From: Polynucleobacter sp. 71A-WALBACH
Lineage (GTDB): Bacteria; Pseudomonadota; Gammaproteobacteria; Burkholderiales; Burkholderiaceae
Assembly (NCBI RefSeq): GCF_018882365.1
Contig: NZ_JACVOP010000004.1
Span: 1-64,000, forward strand
Direction of reading: 5' to 3'
DNA length: 64,000 nt
Shown here: positions 1 through 11,035 of the stretch, piece by piece
Layout of the letters: the number at the start of each line of letters is the position of its first letter
How positions within the stretch are numbered: the first letter of the stretch is position 1
Notes under the pieces: model-generated
Told to the model about the DNA's origin: nothing
Seen by the model: only the letters and a program-made list of their open reading frames with translations
The model's database searches: none
Program-made: the position numbers and the translations under genes

Positions 1-1
1 C

Positions 2-115
2 TCTCAAGCCAAGCTCAATGCAGTGGCAAGACAACTCAATGAACGACCTAGAAAAACACTAAACTATCAAACACCGGCAGAACGTTTTGCCCAATCTGTT
101 GCATCGACGGGTTGA
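2..115 (+). mobile_element. IS30-family transposase, C-terminal end (5' part outside window)
   Basis: An open frame enters from the left edge and ends at TGA 113-115. It encodes 37 residues including LNAVARQLNERPRKTLNY, then TPAERF and VASTG. This is the typical tail of the DDE integrase core of IS30-family transposases, whose last codons (GTTGCATCGAC...GGTTGA) usually overlap the right terminal inverted repeat. The element's end is therefore probably close to position 115-140, but the left end is not visible, so I cannot match the inverted repeats. It reads toward the truncated comEC gene and probably caused that truncation. Confidence 0.75.
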
Positions 116-279
116 AATCAAGGTCGTAAGCAGACATTTGTAAAAAAATTATCCGAGCTTGCTTCCTGTTGGAGCCTCTGGATCGATGGGGTGTGGTACC
201 TGAAAAGTCGGGATTGGTTTTAAAAGAAGCCCCCGGGTACCTATTGAGCTAAAAATATACCCAATATGATAGGTAGTAG

Positions 280-1998
280 TTGCACTTAATCTCTATTTCT
301 GGGCTACATGTAACGATGCTTGCTGGATTTGGCGCCATGATTGCCGCCCTTGTGTGGCGCCGCCAGACTCTGCCGCTCTTCATTCCAGTTGGTAAGCTTG
401 CTGCGGCAGCAGGGTTTCTGACGGCTTTTGTTTATGCCTGGTTGGCAGGATTTCAGATTCCAGCGCAAAGAACGATGTATATGGTGGGAGTGGTTGCTTT
501 TGCACTATGGTCTGGTAGAAGTCCGCGTTCATTTGATATCTGGTGGTGGGCACTATTTTTTGTACTACTAATAGATCCGATGGCGCCTTACACGCCAGGG
601 TTCTGGCTCTCATTTGGGGCGGTTGCAGCAATTTTGTATGCGATGCAGGATTCGGATGGTTTGCTGGGCCTTCCTACTGGTAGGGAGCTAGAGCTTCATT
701 GGCGCTATAGAGTGATTCAAGCACTGCGTGAAGCTTGTCGGGTTCAGGCAGTCGTGACTATCGCACTTCTGCCATTAACCTTGTATTGGTTCTACCAAGT
801 CTCGATAGTTTCACCATTGGCAAATGCTGTTGCCATTCCTGTGGTGAGTTACATCGTGACGCCTCTGGCTATTGCCGGCGCTTTGCTGCCCGACTTCATT
901 GGTAAATGGTTGTTGATACCAGCCCATGCCACGATGGATTACTTGGCCATCATGCTTACTTGGATGGCTAGCTGGAGATGGGCGATCGCTTGGTCTAGTC
1001 AGCCTGCATGGTGGGCGCTAGTCCTGTCAACGATCGGCATTGTCATAGCTATTCGTCCTGGAGCCATTCAAGAGAGTTGGATGCCAAGAGTGGCCGGCCT
1101 CGCATTGTGTGCAACTTTATTTGTTCAGCCACTGAGCAATATTAATTTAAGCAATGGAGAATTTAGAGCGACGGTGCTGGATATTGGTCAGGGTACAGCC
1201 GTCCTGATTGAAACCAAAACAAAAAGATTGCTATACGACACTGGACCTATTCAGGGAAAAGACAATGCTGGCCAAAGAATTATCTTGCCGTACTTGAGGG
1301 GCAGAGGAATTAACCACATGGATCGCATGGTAATCAGTCACAGTGACAGCGACCATATTGGAGGTGCTGCCACGTTGCTTAAAGAAATCACATTTGATTC
1401 TATGATGGGGTCCTTGCCAAGCACTAATCCATTGCTCGCGAATTTAGAAGAAAGAAAGGTGCCCAGCATTCCTTGTCGATTTGGGCAACAATGGCTATGG
1501 GATGGGGTGAGTTTTCATATATGGCATCCGCATGAGCAGACGATTTTTGAGGATCAACATCCCAGAAAGCCTAATGAGGTTAGTTGTGTACTGGAAGTTC
1601 GTAACCAAACTACGTCATTTTGGCTAACGGGTGATGTGGAAAAGCAGGGTGAGGCCGATATCACCGAACGATTAACCCAAGCATCCCTCAAGAATCTCAT
1701 GGATAAGAATTTGATCTTCATGGCGCCGCATCACGGTAGCAAGACGTCTTCATCCCAAGAGCTCTTAAGTGCATTAAGACCGGATGAGGCATTCGCTCAA
1801 AACGGGTATCGCAATCGCTATGGACATCCCCATCCAACTGTCACCGCTCGATACCAAGGTATGAGCATTCCGTTTTATCAAACTCCCACTACCGGTGCGC
1901 AGGTTTGGGAATTTCTATCTAAATCAGAGCTCAAGCAGAGTGAGCCAGTATTTTGGCGACTACATAGCAAGCGCTTGTGGCATCGGCAGCCCCAATAA
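280..1998 (+). pseudogene. comEC: comEC, 5'-truncated (DNA uptake channel, Rec2 family)
   Basis: ComEC is the inner-membrane channel that carries single-stranded DNA into the cell during natural transformation. The frame opens abruptly at the conserved competence-domain motif HLISISGLHVT, which in full-length proteins lies after an N-terminal OB-fold part of roughly 200-250 residues. Two in-frame TAG codons stand directly upstream (274-279), so that part is missing. What remains are the membrane segments of the competence domain (about residues 1-285) and the C-terminal metallo-beta-lactamase-like domain with HSDSDHIGG (about residue 353) and APHHGSKTS. The only start is a TTG at 280 without a ribosome binding site. 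Bases 116-279 between the transposase tail and this frame hold no gene that I recognise. Most likely the gene was split by the IS30 element and is dead, unless the missing part lies in trans. Confidence 0.7.
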
Positions 1999-2014
1999 GG
2001 CGTAAACTTAAAGC

Positions 2015-2356
2015 ATGAAGAGATTCATCGCGCTACTTTTTCTCAGCTTCTTTGTCAGCCAAATCAACGCTGCGATGATGCCTGTTGATTTAAATTTGGC
2101 GAGTAGTATAGTGGTGACTTCTGGCCATGACAATTGCCAAGAGGCAACGCAAGCTAGCCATCATGATGGCGCTAACTCAAGTACTTATTCTAAGGCTAGC
2201 GCTACTCATTATTGCTGTGCTGTTATTGCTATCATCATTAGCTCACCAACATTCTCTGTATCCAAGCAGCTTGAAGATTACTGGCTGAGTGATTCTGAAC
2301 AGCCTATCTCAATCATTGCTGAGTCGATTTACAAACCCCCAAAAAATTATTTGTAA
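2015..2356 (+). CDS. small secreted His/Cys-rich protein, DUF2946/CopL-like
   Basis: A protein of 113 residues with a clear signal peptide (MKRFIALLFLSFFVSQINA). The mature part has scattered metal-ligand residues (GHDNCQ, SHHDG, HYCCAV) and a short hydrophobic stretch after the CC pair. This spacing resembles small DUF2946/CopL-like proteins encoded near copper-handling genes, but no family motif is strong enough for a firm call. It lies 16 bp after comEC and 58 bp before a membrane protein whose C-terminus is rich in Met and His, so a joint role in metal handling is plausible. This is inference from composition and neighbourhood. Confidence 0.6.
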   Translation: MKRFIALLFLSFFVSQINAAMMPVDLNLASSIVVTSGHDNCQEATQASHHDGANSSTYSKASATHYCCAVIAIIISSPTFSVSKQLEDYWLSDSEQPISIIAESIYKPPKNYL

Positions 2357-2414
2357 TTACTTTTGATTGCGGCATTTTGATGCCTTTGAATAATTTCCGT
2401 TTTGGAGAATCGTA

Positions 2415-3074
2415 ATGAACATGACTCACTATATGCAGTTATTGGCTGACAACCAGCCTTGGAATCTGTTGATCTTTATGGCTATACCAATAGTGCTTGC
2501 CGAGACCCTAGCAATTACCGAGCTCTACATTCTATTTACTCGCAAGTTTGATGGTTTTGTCTATCATCTCAATCGCTTCTCGGGCACCACGGTAGGTTTG
2601 TACTTTATTGGTGTTATTGGATATTTGATGACTACGGCTGTTGTGCCCATCACCAAGAATCATGAGTGGCGCACAGTCATTGATGTGATTGCGGTAGGTA
2701 GTTATTTGATTGGGGGCTTACCTTTAATTTGGATTGCCCTTCAAGAGTTTGGTTTTGTAAACAAAGCCTTGGATCAAATGGGCAAACTCAAGATACATGC
2801 GATTTGCGTCGCATTGTTTTTGGTGTTTGGGCACATTGCCATGATTACCGGCATGCTCGACCCATCCTTGCTTGGCTATAAGGGTTCCGACGTCCATCAA
2901 ATGACTGGTGGTGCTGGGTATGAGCAATGTGACCCAGCAATGCACTCGCAGATGATGCAAATGCACCAGCAGATGATGGGTGATATGACTCCTGAGCAAA
3001 TGAAGCAAATGCAAAAGCAAATGCCTATGACTGGTGGAAATATGCCAATGGGTAATTCAGGCCATACCCATTAA
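2415..3074 (+). CDS. membrane protein with Met/His-rich C-terminus (DUF6803-like)
   Basis: A protein of 219 residues with about five hydrophobic segments between residues 15 and 165. The last 55 residues are packed with Met, Gln and His (MHSQMMQMHQQMMGDM and similar). Such tails bind Cu(I) or other soft metals in periplasmic copper proteins, so a copper-related role is inferred. The ATG at 2415 has a good ribosome binding site (TTTGGAGAATCGTA). It follows the secreted His/Cys-rich gene, probably in one transcript ending at the terminator at 3095. The exact function is unknown. Confidence 0.7.
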   Translation: MNMTHYMQLLADNQPWNLLIFMAIPIVLAETLAITELYILFTRKFDGFVYHLNRFSGTTVGLYFIGVIGYLMTTAVVPITKNHEWRTVIDVIAVGSYLIGGLPLIWIALQEFGFVNKALDQMGKLKIHAICVALFLVFGHIAMITGMLDPSLLGYKGSDVHQMTGGAGYEQCDPAMHSQMMQMHQQMMGDMTPEQMKQMQKQMPMTGGNMPMGNSGHTH

Positions 3075-3094
3075 TTTAAATCAGCTTTTAGACT

Positions 3095-3118
3095 AAACCG
3101 CCTTCGGGCGGTTTTTTT
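3095..3118 (+). terminator. Rho-independent terminator after the Met/His-rich gene
   Basis: The stem ACCGCC / GGCGGT with a TTCG loop is followed by seven T residues. It lies 20 bp after the stop at 3074 and ends the plus-strand unit. Its mirror also has a short A-run, so it may serve the converging gene at 3123. Confidence 0.9.
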
Positions 3119-3122
3119 ATTG

Positions 3123-3341
3123 CTAAGCTTCAATCAGGACAAACTCACCTAAAGACAGTTTTTCCCTAAACTGAGAGAATGAAAATTGAGCCTTACTTGC
3201 GCCTGCATTGAGTATTTCAATTTTCCCTTCTGGCGTTAGATTTGCTAAATACTCTCCTGCTGGAAACAAGATCTCGGTGAGATTATTTCTGGTTGTGGTG
3301 TAGGCGCTAAGTACTAAGCCTTTGGTAATTTCAATACGCAT
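3123..3341 (-). CDS. hypothetical protein, 72 aa
   Basis: A small soluble protein starting MRIEITKGLVLSAYTTTR. It is predicted to be mostly beta-strand and has no motif I recognise. No Shine-Dalgarno sequence is seen before the ATG, but two dyads (3356-3379) sit directly upstream and would suit a regulated promoter. It converges on the previous gene with a shared terminator in between. The coding call rests on length and plausible composition only. Confidence 0.5.
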   Translation of the reverse strand: MRIEITKGLVLSAYTTTRNNLTEILFPAGEYLANLTPEGKIEILNAGASKAQFSFSQFREKLSLGEFVLIEA

Positions 3342-3355
3342 GCAGTATCTTAAAT

Positions 3356-3379
3356 ACTAAAAATTAGTACTAAATTAGT
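3356..3379. promoter_or_regulatory. two adjacent ACTAA...TTAGT dyads
   Basis: ACTAA-AAA-TTAGT (3356-3368) is followed at once by ACTAA-A-TTAGT (3369-3379). They lie 15 bp upstream of the start of the 72-residue minus-strand gene. Two abutting dyads with the same half-site suggest an operator, but the region is AT-rich and chance cannot be excluded. Confidence 0.35.
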
Positions 3380-3490
3380 CACTGCACTCTTTATAAGGCT
3401 ATCTGCACCAACTTGGGTTCATTTTGGGTTCCGGAGGCATTGCATGCTGCATCGACAAGGATTGGGGTGCGGATCATCCTTCACCCTATA

Positions 3491-3507
3491 TGCACAGTCT
3501 TAGTGCA
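3491..3507 (+). promoter_or_regulatory. NtrC-type enhancer site upstream of the PII gene
   Basis: The sequence TGCACAGTCTTAGTGCA fits TGCAC-N7-GTGCA, the established NtrC (NRI) binding dyad. It lies 88 bp upstream of the PII start codon, which is the expected gene context. I could not find a convincing sigma-54 -24/-12 element between the site and the gene. Confidence 0.6.
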
Positions 3508-3585
3508 AATATTTTTTTGAATGTAATTAAAAAAATGTCTAATGAATTTATAAGTAATTTTGTGCAACGCAGTAATCATTTTTGA

Positions 3586-4843
<1,258 letters not shown>

Positions 4844-4852
4844 GGCTAGGAT

Positions 4853-7456
4853 TTAAGTTTGCACTCGGTAATCAATTTCATGTATCAAATTAAAGTAACG
4901 GGCGCTAATATCATCGGAAACACTCCAAGCGGAATGAGAGCAATTGCTAAAGCAATTTCTGAGATTGATGAGTGCTCCAGATCCATCTCGAATGCACAAA
5001 GTTTCTAATGAGTAATTCTGTAGATTGGTCACGCTACGAGTGAGCTCATCTGGTTGGTTGCGTTCCGTACCTGCCAATTTCGACAGTCTAGCTCTTAAGG
5101 CTTTGCTCACCCAGGCCAGAGAGCGGGGATTTTCATCGTCTAGCACTAGTAGCTCGATCAGGGGCTCTAGCTCCCGACTTTGTTGGTGCTGTGCATGGAA
5201 GGTGATAGTGCTATCAAAAAGCGCTAATAGTGCCATATAGCCTGAGCTATCTGCGCTAGGGTTATTGAGCAAACCGGAAGTCACTGCTAAGTCTAGGACT
5301 GAGGTTAGAAACGCAAGCCGTTCGATGTGGCGACCAATGGACAGGAGCTGCCAGCCATCATCGCGCGTCATGCGGTCGGTTTGTGCGCCAGTAATCGCGG
5401 CTAGCGCGCTATTGGCGCGATTTAATCCCTCAATTGCAAGGGAGGGTGAGAAGTCTTGATATGCCGTTGCCTTATGACAGGCTGATTGAAAGTTTTCAAT
5501 ACAGTAATTAATGGTGCTCCATTGCTCTGTTGATAAGCGCTCTCGTATATTGGAAGCAGTGCGTTTCATAGCGCGGAGGTTATACCCAACGCTAGTTACG
5601 TGATCATTTTTATCTAGACAATCTATCAATGTTCTTTCAAAGATACGATGGCGATTTTCGCTGTGATCCACATTACTCGGAACTCCTTCTGGTACTAAGC
5701 CGTACTGAGAGCAGAGCGTCTCTAGCCAATGCCATAATTGTTTGGAGGGGACATATTCGCTGTTGATGCTTTCTAAATAAAGCTTGGCTAATCGCAAGCT
5801 ATTTTCACTGCGCTCAGTGTATCTTCCAAACCAATATAGGTTTTCAGCGGCTCGACTCGTCACTAGACGTTTTTTTTGTACTGAAGTCTTAGCTAGTTGC
5901 TGGGGAGGTAAAGTCTCTGTAAGGCTTTGCTTGGTGGCTTGCACCCAGACATCTGCGCTGCTTCCACCGCGTTGCATCGAGGCAATCCCAGAGTCTGAGG
6001 CAGCGATTCGTGCTAAGCCACCTGGTAAAACTTGCCAACCTTGGCCGCCATGGCTAAGTGCGAATACCCTCAACATATAAGAATGGGGAGCGATTAACGA
6101 GGCATCATTGAGATTAAAGGCATTTAGCCAAACGGGCATTTGAGCTAGGGGAATATAAGTCTGGACTGTGTAATCTTCAGGCTGACGCGTAATTCTGCCA
6201 ATCCACTCATCGAGTTGAGACTTGCTAAGACCTCCACCAAGGCAGGAGTCATAGCTTGTATGACCGGGTGCATGCGGATAGGTTGGTTTAATAGCACTTG
6301 TTTCTAAGTGTGGGATCGCCGCCTCTAGAGCTGCCCTTTCTCCACACCACCAAGTATCCATAGCGGGCAACTGAATTTTTTCATTTAAGAGTCGTTCACT
6401 GATTCCAGGAAGAAATCCAAGTAATGCTGGGGACTCTAGAAATGCTGAGCCAGGTGCATTTGCCAGAATCACATTGCCAGCCCGAATTGCTTGTAGCAGT
6501 CCTGGAACACCGAGCGTGGAATCAGAGCGAAGTTCAAGAGGATCTAAAAACTCATCATCTAATCGTTTGAGTAAAACGTGAACTGGCTCAAGCCCTCTCA
6601 CTGTTTTTAGAAATAAGTGCTGATCTCTCACAGTAAGGTCACTACCTTCGACTAAGGTCAGGCCCAAATAGCGTGCGAGATAAGCGTGTTCAAAGTAGGT
6701 TTCGTTATAAGGGCCAGGAGTCAGAAGGGCGATATGGGCAGTTGATCCGGCGGGGCTTTGGGATTTGAGAGAATCAATCAAGTCTCGATAAGCGTTGGCC
6801 AAAGGCGCAATCTGCATTGATTCATAGGCTTTGGAAAACTGCCTAGCGATTAAATTACGATTTTCTAATAAATAACCCAGTCCGGATGCAGCCTGGGTTC
6901 TTTGAGAAAGTACAGACCAGTTACCATCGGGTGCGCGTGCTAAATCAAATGCAATGATGTGAAGATGCTTATTACCGCGGGGTTGAACGCCATGCATCGA
7001 CCTAAGATATCCTGGGTGACCGTGAACCAGGGCGGGCGGAATTAGTCCCTCCTTGAGTAAATTTTGCTCACCGTAAATGTCCGACATCATTGCTTCAAGC
7101 AGGCGCGCTCTTTGCAGAACGCCACATTCAATTTCCTGCCAAGCAGGCGCATCAATAATCAATGGAAACAAATCTACGGACCAAGGACGTTGAGGACCAT
7201 ACTCATCTGCGTAGACGTTATAAGTAATGCCATTTTCTCGAATCTGTCGATTGAGTTCCTGAGTTTTCTGATCTAAGTCCGCTAACCCTGTTGGCTCTAG
7301 TTGATCAAAGAATGTTTTCCAATGCCCAGCTAGCTGAGAGTCATTTTGATGTAGCTCATCAAAATGCCCGCTCTTTGCTAAAGGCGCGAGTTGACTGACT
7401 TCTTCGGTAAGGGAGGAGTATTCGTTGTTGGAAGGGTTGGCTTGATGAGAATCCAC
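4853..7456 (-). CDS. circularly permuted ATP-grasp and alpha-E domain fusion protein
   Basis: An 867-residue two-domain protein. The N-terminal half (about residues 80-490) is the circularly permuted ATP-grasp domain (former DUF404/DUF407), with signatures such as YGEQNLLKEGLIPP, LTPGPYNETYFEHAYLAR and a KRLDDEFLDPLEL segment. The C-terminal part (from about residue 535, VTSRAAENLYWFGRYTERSE) is the all-helical alpha-E domain (DUF403). In many genomes these are two separate genes; here they are fused. ATP-grasp enzymes join a carboxylate to an amine with ATP, so this is the likely ligase of the operon. It lies between the DUF2126 gene (11 bp) and the small transglutaminase gene (9 bp). Confidence 0.9.
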   Translation of the reverse strand: MDSHQANPSNNEYSSLTEEVSQLAPLAKSGHFDELHQNDSQLAGHWKTFFDQLEPTGLADLDQKTQELNRQIRENGITYNVYADEYGPQRPWSVDLFPLIIDAPAWQEIECGVLQRARLLEAMMSDIYGEQNLLKEGLIPPALVHGHPGYLRSMHGVQPRGNKHLHIIAFDLARAPDGNWSVLSQRTQAASGLGYLLENRNLIARQFSKAYESMQIAPLANAYRDLIDSLKSQSPAGSTAHIALLTPGPYNETYFEHAYLARYLGLTLVEGSDLTVRDQHLFLKTVRGLEPVHVLLKRLDDEFLDPLELRSDSTLGVPGLLQAIRAGNVILANAPGSAFLESPALLGFLPGISERLLNEKIQLPAMDTWWCGERAALEAAIPHLETSAIKPTYPHAPGHTSYDSCLGGGLSKSQLDEWIGRITRQPEDYTVQTYIPLAQMPVWLNAFNLNDASLIAPHSYMLRVFALSHGGQGWQVLPGGLARIAASDSGIASMQRGGSSADVWVQATKQSLTETLPPQQLAKTSVQKKRLVTSRAAENLYWFGRYTERSENSLRLAKLYLESINSEYVPSKQLWHWLETLCSQYGLVPEGVPSNVDHSENRHRIFERTLIDCLDKNDHVTSVGYNLRAMKRTASNIRERLSTEQWSTINYCIENFQSACHKATAYQDFSPSLAIEGLNRANSALAAITGAQTDRMTRDDGWQLLSIGRHIERLAFLTSVLDLAVTSGLLNNPSADSSGYMALLALFDSTITFHAQHQQSRELEPLIELLVLDDENPRSLAWVSKALRARLSKLAGTERNQPDELTRSVTNLQNYSLETLCIRDGSGALINLRNCFSNCSHSAWSVSDDISARYFNLIHEIDYRVQT

Positions 7457-7467
7457 GGTTTATTGTC

Positions 7468-10400
7468 TCACCGGCGCATATCCAGTGTGAACGGAAATTC
7501 CTGGCTAACCGCTAGATTAATGTTGGCCTGAATTCCTTCGACTTTCCCCGGGGTGTGGCCCATCCGGAAAAAGCGTGACAGTCTGCGGCTCTCGGCTTCA
7601 TAAGCATTAATTGGAAAGGTGTCGTAATTGAGGCCGCCTGGGTGGGCAACATGGTATTGACAGCCTCCAACAGAACGTTTCATCCAGGTATCAATTACAT
7701 CAAATGTGAGGGGGGCATGAACGCCAATACTGGGATGAAGGCTCGATGGCGGATTCCAGGCTTTATAACGGACGCCCGCGATATATTCTCCAGCAATGCC
7801 GGTGGGTTGCAATGGCAATGGCTCACCATTGCAGGTGATGGCATAGCGACTCTGGTTTAAACCTGTAATGCGAACTTCTAGGCGCTCGATTGAGGAGTCT
7901 ACATAACGAGCTGTGGCACCGGATGCATTCTCCTCACCCATGACGTGCCAAGGCTCGAGTGCATTACGTAACGTAATTTCTGCACCCATTGTTTGTACTT
8001 GGCCAATTAGTGGGAAGCGGAACTCTAGGTGCGGCGCAAACCATTCGGCTTTAAAGTCATAACCTAAACTCTGCATCTCTTCAATAATGTCCGCAAAATC
8101 CATCTTAATGAAGGTGGGCAGTAGGCATCGATCATGAAGTTCTGTGCCCCAGCGTGTTGCTGGCGCTAAGTAAGGCTGGTCCCAAAAGCGAGCAATCAGC
8201 GCTCGAATGAGGAGTTGCTGAACAATACTCATTTGGGCGTGTGGTGGCATCTCAAAGGCGCGTAACTCAAGCAAGCCTAATCGTCCGGTTTGACTATCAG
8301 GTGAATACATCTTATCGATGCAGAACTCACTCCGATGGGTATTTCCAGTGACATCGATCAAGATATTTCTGAGGGTTCGATCCACAATCCATGGCGGCAT
8401 ACTTGTCCCAAACTTTTCACGGTTCTTATGAATCTGTTCAAGCGCTATTTCTAATTCGTAGAGTTGGTCGTTCCGCGCCTCGTCGACACGAGGTGCTTGG
8501 CTTGTAGGGCCAATAAACATGCCGCTAAACAGGTAGCTCAAGCTAGGATGATTGTGCCAATACAAAATTAAGCTAGCCAGTAATTCTGGGCGTCTTAAGA
8601 AGGGGCTATCGATCGGAGTGGCGCCACCCATCACAAAGTGATTTCCACCACCAGTGCCAGTGTGTCGACCGTCGGTCATGAATTTCTCAGCGGAGAGTCG
8701 AGATTCAAAAGCGGCGTTGTAAAGAAACTCGGTATGCGCTACTAATTCTTTCCAGTTGTGTGCGGGATGAATATTGACTTCGATCACGCCGGGATCTGGT
8801 GTTACCTGTAAAAGTTTCAAACGAGGATCGCGTGGAGGAGGGTAGCCCTCCATCACAATTTGAAATTGCAACTCTTCGGCCGTTGCTTCCACTGCTTGTA
8901 CCAGGTTGAGGTAATCCTCTAAGCGCGCTAAGGGTGGCATAAATATATAGAGCGCACCATTCTTGCCGCCATGGGCGTTTTCTGCCGCAGGCCCATTCGA
9001 TCGCATCGGATCACGTGTTTCTACACATAGAGCTGTTCTGGTTATCCACGCCGCCGATTCTTGACGTACAGGTGTGCGAACTTCTTCAGACTGGCTCCAC
9101 ACGCTAGAGCGAGTGGCGGAGTTATCTTTACCTAAAATACGGAATTGTTGCTGAATGGGTGTAAATGAAGCTAGCGGTGGTTTTGGCGCAAAGGGGTCTT
9201 CCTCTATAAGGTAGGGATAGTCAGCCTTGCTTGTCCAGGGCAGTGAATCTAATGGGAGTCGATAACCCATTGGTGAATCGCCGGGAAGCAGTAATAGTCG
9301 ATCATCACGATAGATCCAGGCGCCAGTCTTCCATTGAGTATCAAGATAGCCGTGACCCTTACCCGCTTCAATTGGTAATACATAGCCGATAACTGAATCC
9401 AGTTTTTGAGTGAAGACTCGCTTTAAGCGGGTGCGCTCCATTTCATCATCGAGATTAGATTTGAATGGATCAACATTTACCGGAAGCTTGGATTCTCGCC
9501 AGAGGTAGTAGAAGGTATCCTCATAGGCGGGTTCGATAAAGCGATCTGGTAACCCCAAATTTTTCGTAAGCGTATGAATAAAGCGATCGGCATCTTTGCT
9601 GGTGTAAGTAATGGGATGGGACTCATCAGCGAAGAGTTTGGGGTTTTTCCAGATTGGCGTGCCATCGGCCCTCCAGTAAATCGAGAGAGCCCAACGTGGC
9701 AATTGTTCTCCCGGGTACCATTTACCCTGACCAAAATGCAAGAAGCCGCCATCACCATATTCGGCCCGTAACTTTCCAACTAAATCTGTTGCATAAGCTC
9801 GTTTTGTTGGACCCAGGGCATCGATATTCCACTCGCGCTCATCACGTCCGTTGACGGATACAAAGGTTGGTTCACCGCCCATTGTGAGGCGCACATCACC
9901 AGCCACGAGCTCTTCATCCACCTGCTCCCCAAGCTTCAGAATCTCGCCCCACTGTTCTTCTGTATACGGCTTGGTGACACGGGGAGATTCATAAATTCGG
10001 GTCACTTCCATGGTGTGCTCGAACTCAACCTCACACTGATCAACACCACCTTCGATGGGTGCCGCTCCAGATGGTTCTGGGGTACATGCAACTGGAATAT
10101 GACCTTCGCCAGCCATTAGTCCTGAGGTTGGATCAATACCAATCCAACCGGCCCCTGGTAAATACACTTCACACCAAGCATGAAGATCAGTGAAGTCGAC
10201 TTCGGTGCCGCTGGGCCCATCTAAAGATTTAACGTCAGGCTTTAATTGAATGAGGTAGCCAGATACAAAGCGTGCCGCCAGACCGCAGAGACGCAGTAAG
10301 TTGACCATCAGCCACGCGGAGTCACGACAGGAGCCACTTCGTAAATCAAGCGTTTCATCAGGAGTCTGTACTCCAGGCTCCATACGAATGAGATAGCCAA

Positions 10401-10863
10401 TGTCGCTTTGTACTTTTTGATTAATCTTGACTAAAAAATCAATCGTACGCATTTCGCTACGATCAATTGTCTTGAAATATTTATTTAGTGTTGCATTGCG
10501 CATTCTTCCGAGATAGGGGCGCAATTCTTTTTTAAGATCCGAGCTGTAGGTAAATGGAAAATTTTCAGCATCTGGCTCGAGAAAGAAATCAAATGGGTTA
10601 TACACCGCCATTTCAGTCACCAGATCTACGGTGACCTTAAAGCGCGTTGTCGCCTCTGGAAAAACCAATCTGGCTTGGTAGTTCGAGAATGGATCCTGTT
10701 GCCAATTAACAAAGTGCCCTTCAGGCTCCACTTTGAGAGAGTAAGAAAGAATATGGCTGCGGCAGTGAGGGGCCGGTCTCAGGCGAACGACCTGAGGACC
10801 CAGTTTGACTGGACGGTCATATTGATATTCGGTGACGTGATGGAGGGCGGCATGGATAGACAT
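7468..10863 (-). CDS. transglutaminase / DUF2126 protein
   Basis: A protein of 1131 residues. The N-terminus (MSIHAALHHVTEYQYDRPV) is a bacterial transglutaminase N domain followed by a transglutaminase core with Cys in RSGSCRDSAWL, His in TDLHAWCEVYLPG and Asp in GIDPTSG. From about residue 300 to the end lies DUF2126, which comparative work placed near glutamine-synthetase-like amidoligases; RHTGTGGGNHFVMGG is a typical motif. It is the first gene of the minus-strand operon and the usual partner of the ATP-grasp/alpha-E proteins. Presumed role: peptide bond formation or transfer in an uncharacterised modification pathway. The start follows family usage; no strong ribosome binding site is seen. 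Confidence 0.9.
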   Translation of the reverse strand: MSIHAALHHVTEYQYDRPVKLGPQVVRLRPAPHCRSHILSYSLKVEPEGHFVNWQQDPFSNYQARLVFPEATTRFKVTVDLVTEMAVYNPFDFFLEPDAENFPFTYSSDLKKELRPYLGRMRNATLNKYFKTIDRSEMRTIDFLVKINQKVQSDIGYLIRMEPGVQTPDETLDLRSGSCRDSAWLMVNLLRLCGLAARFVSGYLIQLKPDVKSLDGPSGTEVDFTDLHAWCEVYLPGAGWIGIDPTSGLMAGEGHIPVACTPEPSGAAPIEGGVDQCEVEFEHTMEVTRIYESPRVTKPYTEEQWGEILKLGEQVDEELVAGDVRLTMGGEPTFVSVNGRDEREWNIDALGPTKRAYATDLVGKLRAEYGDGGFLHFGQGKWYPGEQLPRWALSIYWRADGTPIWKNPKLFADESHPITYTSKDADRFIHTLTKNLGLPDRFIEPAYEDTFYYLWRESKLPVNVDPFKSNLDDEMERTRLKRVFTQKLDSVIGYVLPIEAGKGHGYLDTQWKTGAWIYRDDRLLLLPGDSPMGYRLPLDSLPWTSKADYPYLIEEDPFAPKPPLASFTPIQQQFRILGKDNSATRSSVWSQSEEVRTPVRQESAAWITRTALCVETRDPMRSNGPAAENAHGGKNGALYIFMPPLARLEDYLNLVQAVEATAEELQFQIVMEGYPPPRDPRLKLLQVTPDPGVIEVNIHPAHNWKELVAHTEFLYNAAFESRLSAEKFMTDGRHTGTGGGNHFVMGGATPIDSPFLRRPELLASLILYWHNHPSLSYLFSGMFIGPTSQAPRVDEARNDQLYELEIALEQIHKNREKFGTSMPPWIVDRTLRNILIDVTGNTHRSEFCIDKMYSPDSQTGRLGLLELRAFEMPPHAQMSIVQQLLIRALIARFWDQPYLAPATRWGTELHDRCLLPTFIKMDFADIIEEMQSLGYDFKAEWFAPHLEFRFPLIGQVQTMGAEITLRNALEPWHVMGEENASGATARYVDSSIERLEVRITGLNQSRYAITCNGEPLPLQPTGIAGEYIAGVRYKAWNPPSSLHPSIGVHAPLTFDVIDTWMKRSVGGCQYHVAHPGGLNYDTFPINAYEAESRRLSRFFRMGHTPGKVEGIQANINLAVSQEFPFTLDMRR

Positions 10864-11035
10864 GTTGAAAGTCTATGTGTGCACCAATATGCAGAATTAT
10901 TGCAGTGCACATAATTAGTGCCAAAAATCAGCTTACGCCCAACATTGGGTAAAAGAGGTCAAAAAAAGAGCATTTTTTAGTTTGACTGATATCTGAGGGG
11001 AATAAGTTGTAGTTGCACCCTTACCGAAAGTTGAT

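Noticed and set aside
3421..3450. A possible sigma-54 promoter (GG...GC) before the PII gene
   Set aside because: The GG to GC spacing is off by one base, and it would lie upstream of the NtrC-like site, the wrong order.
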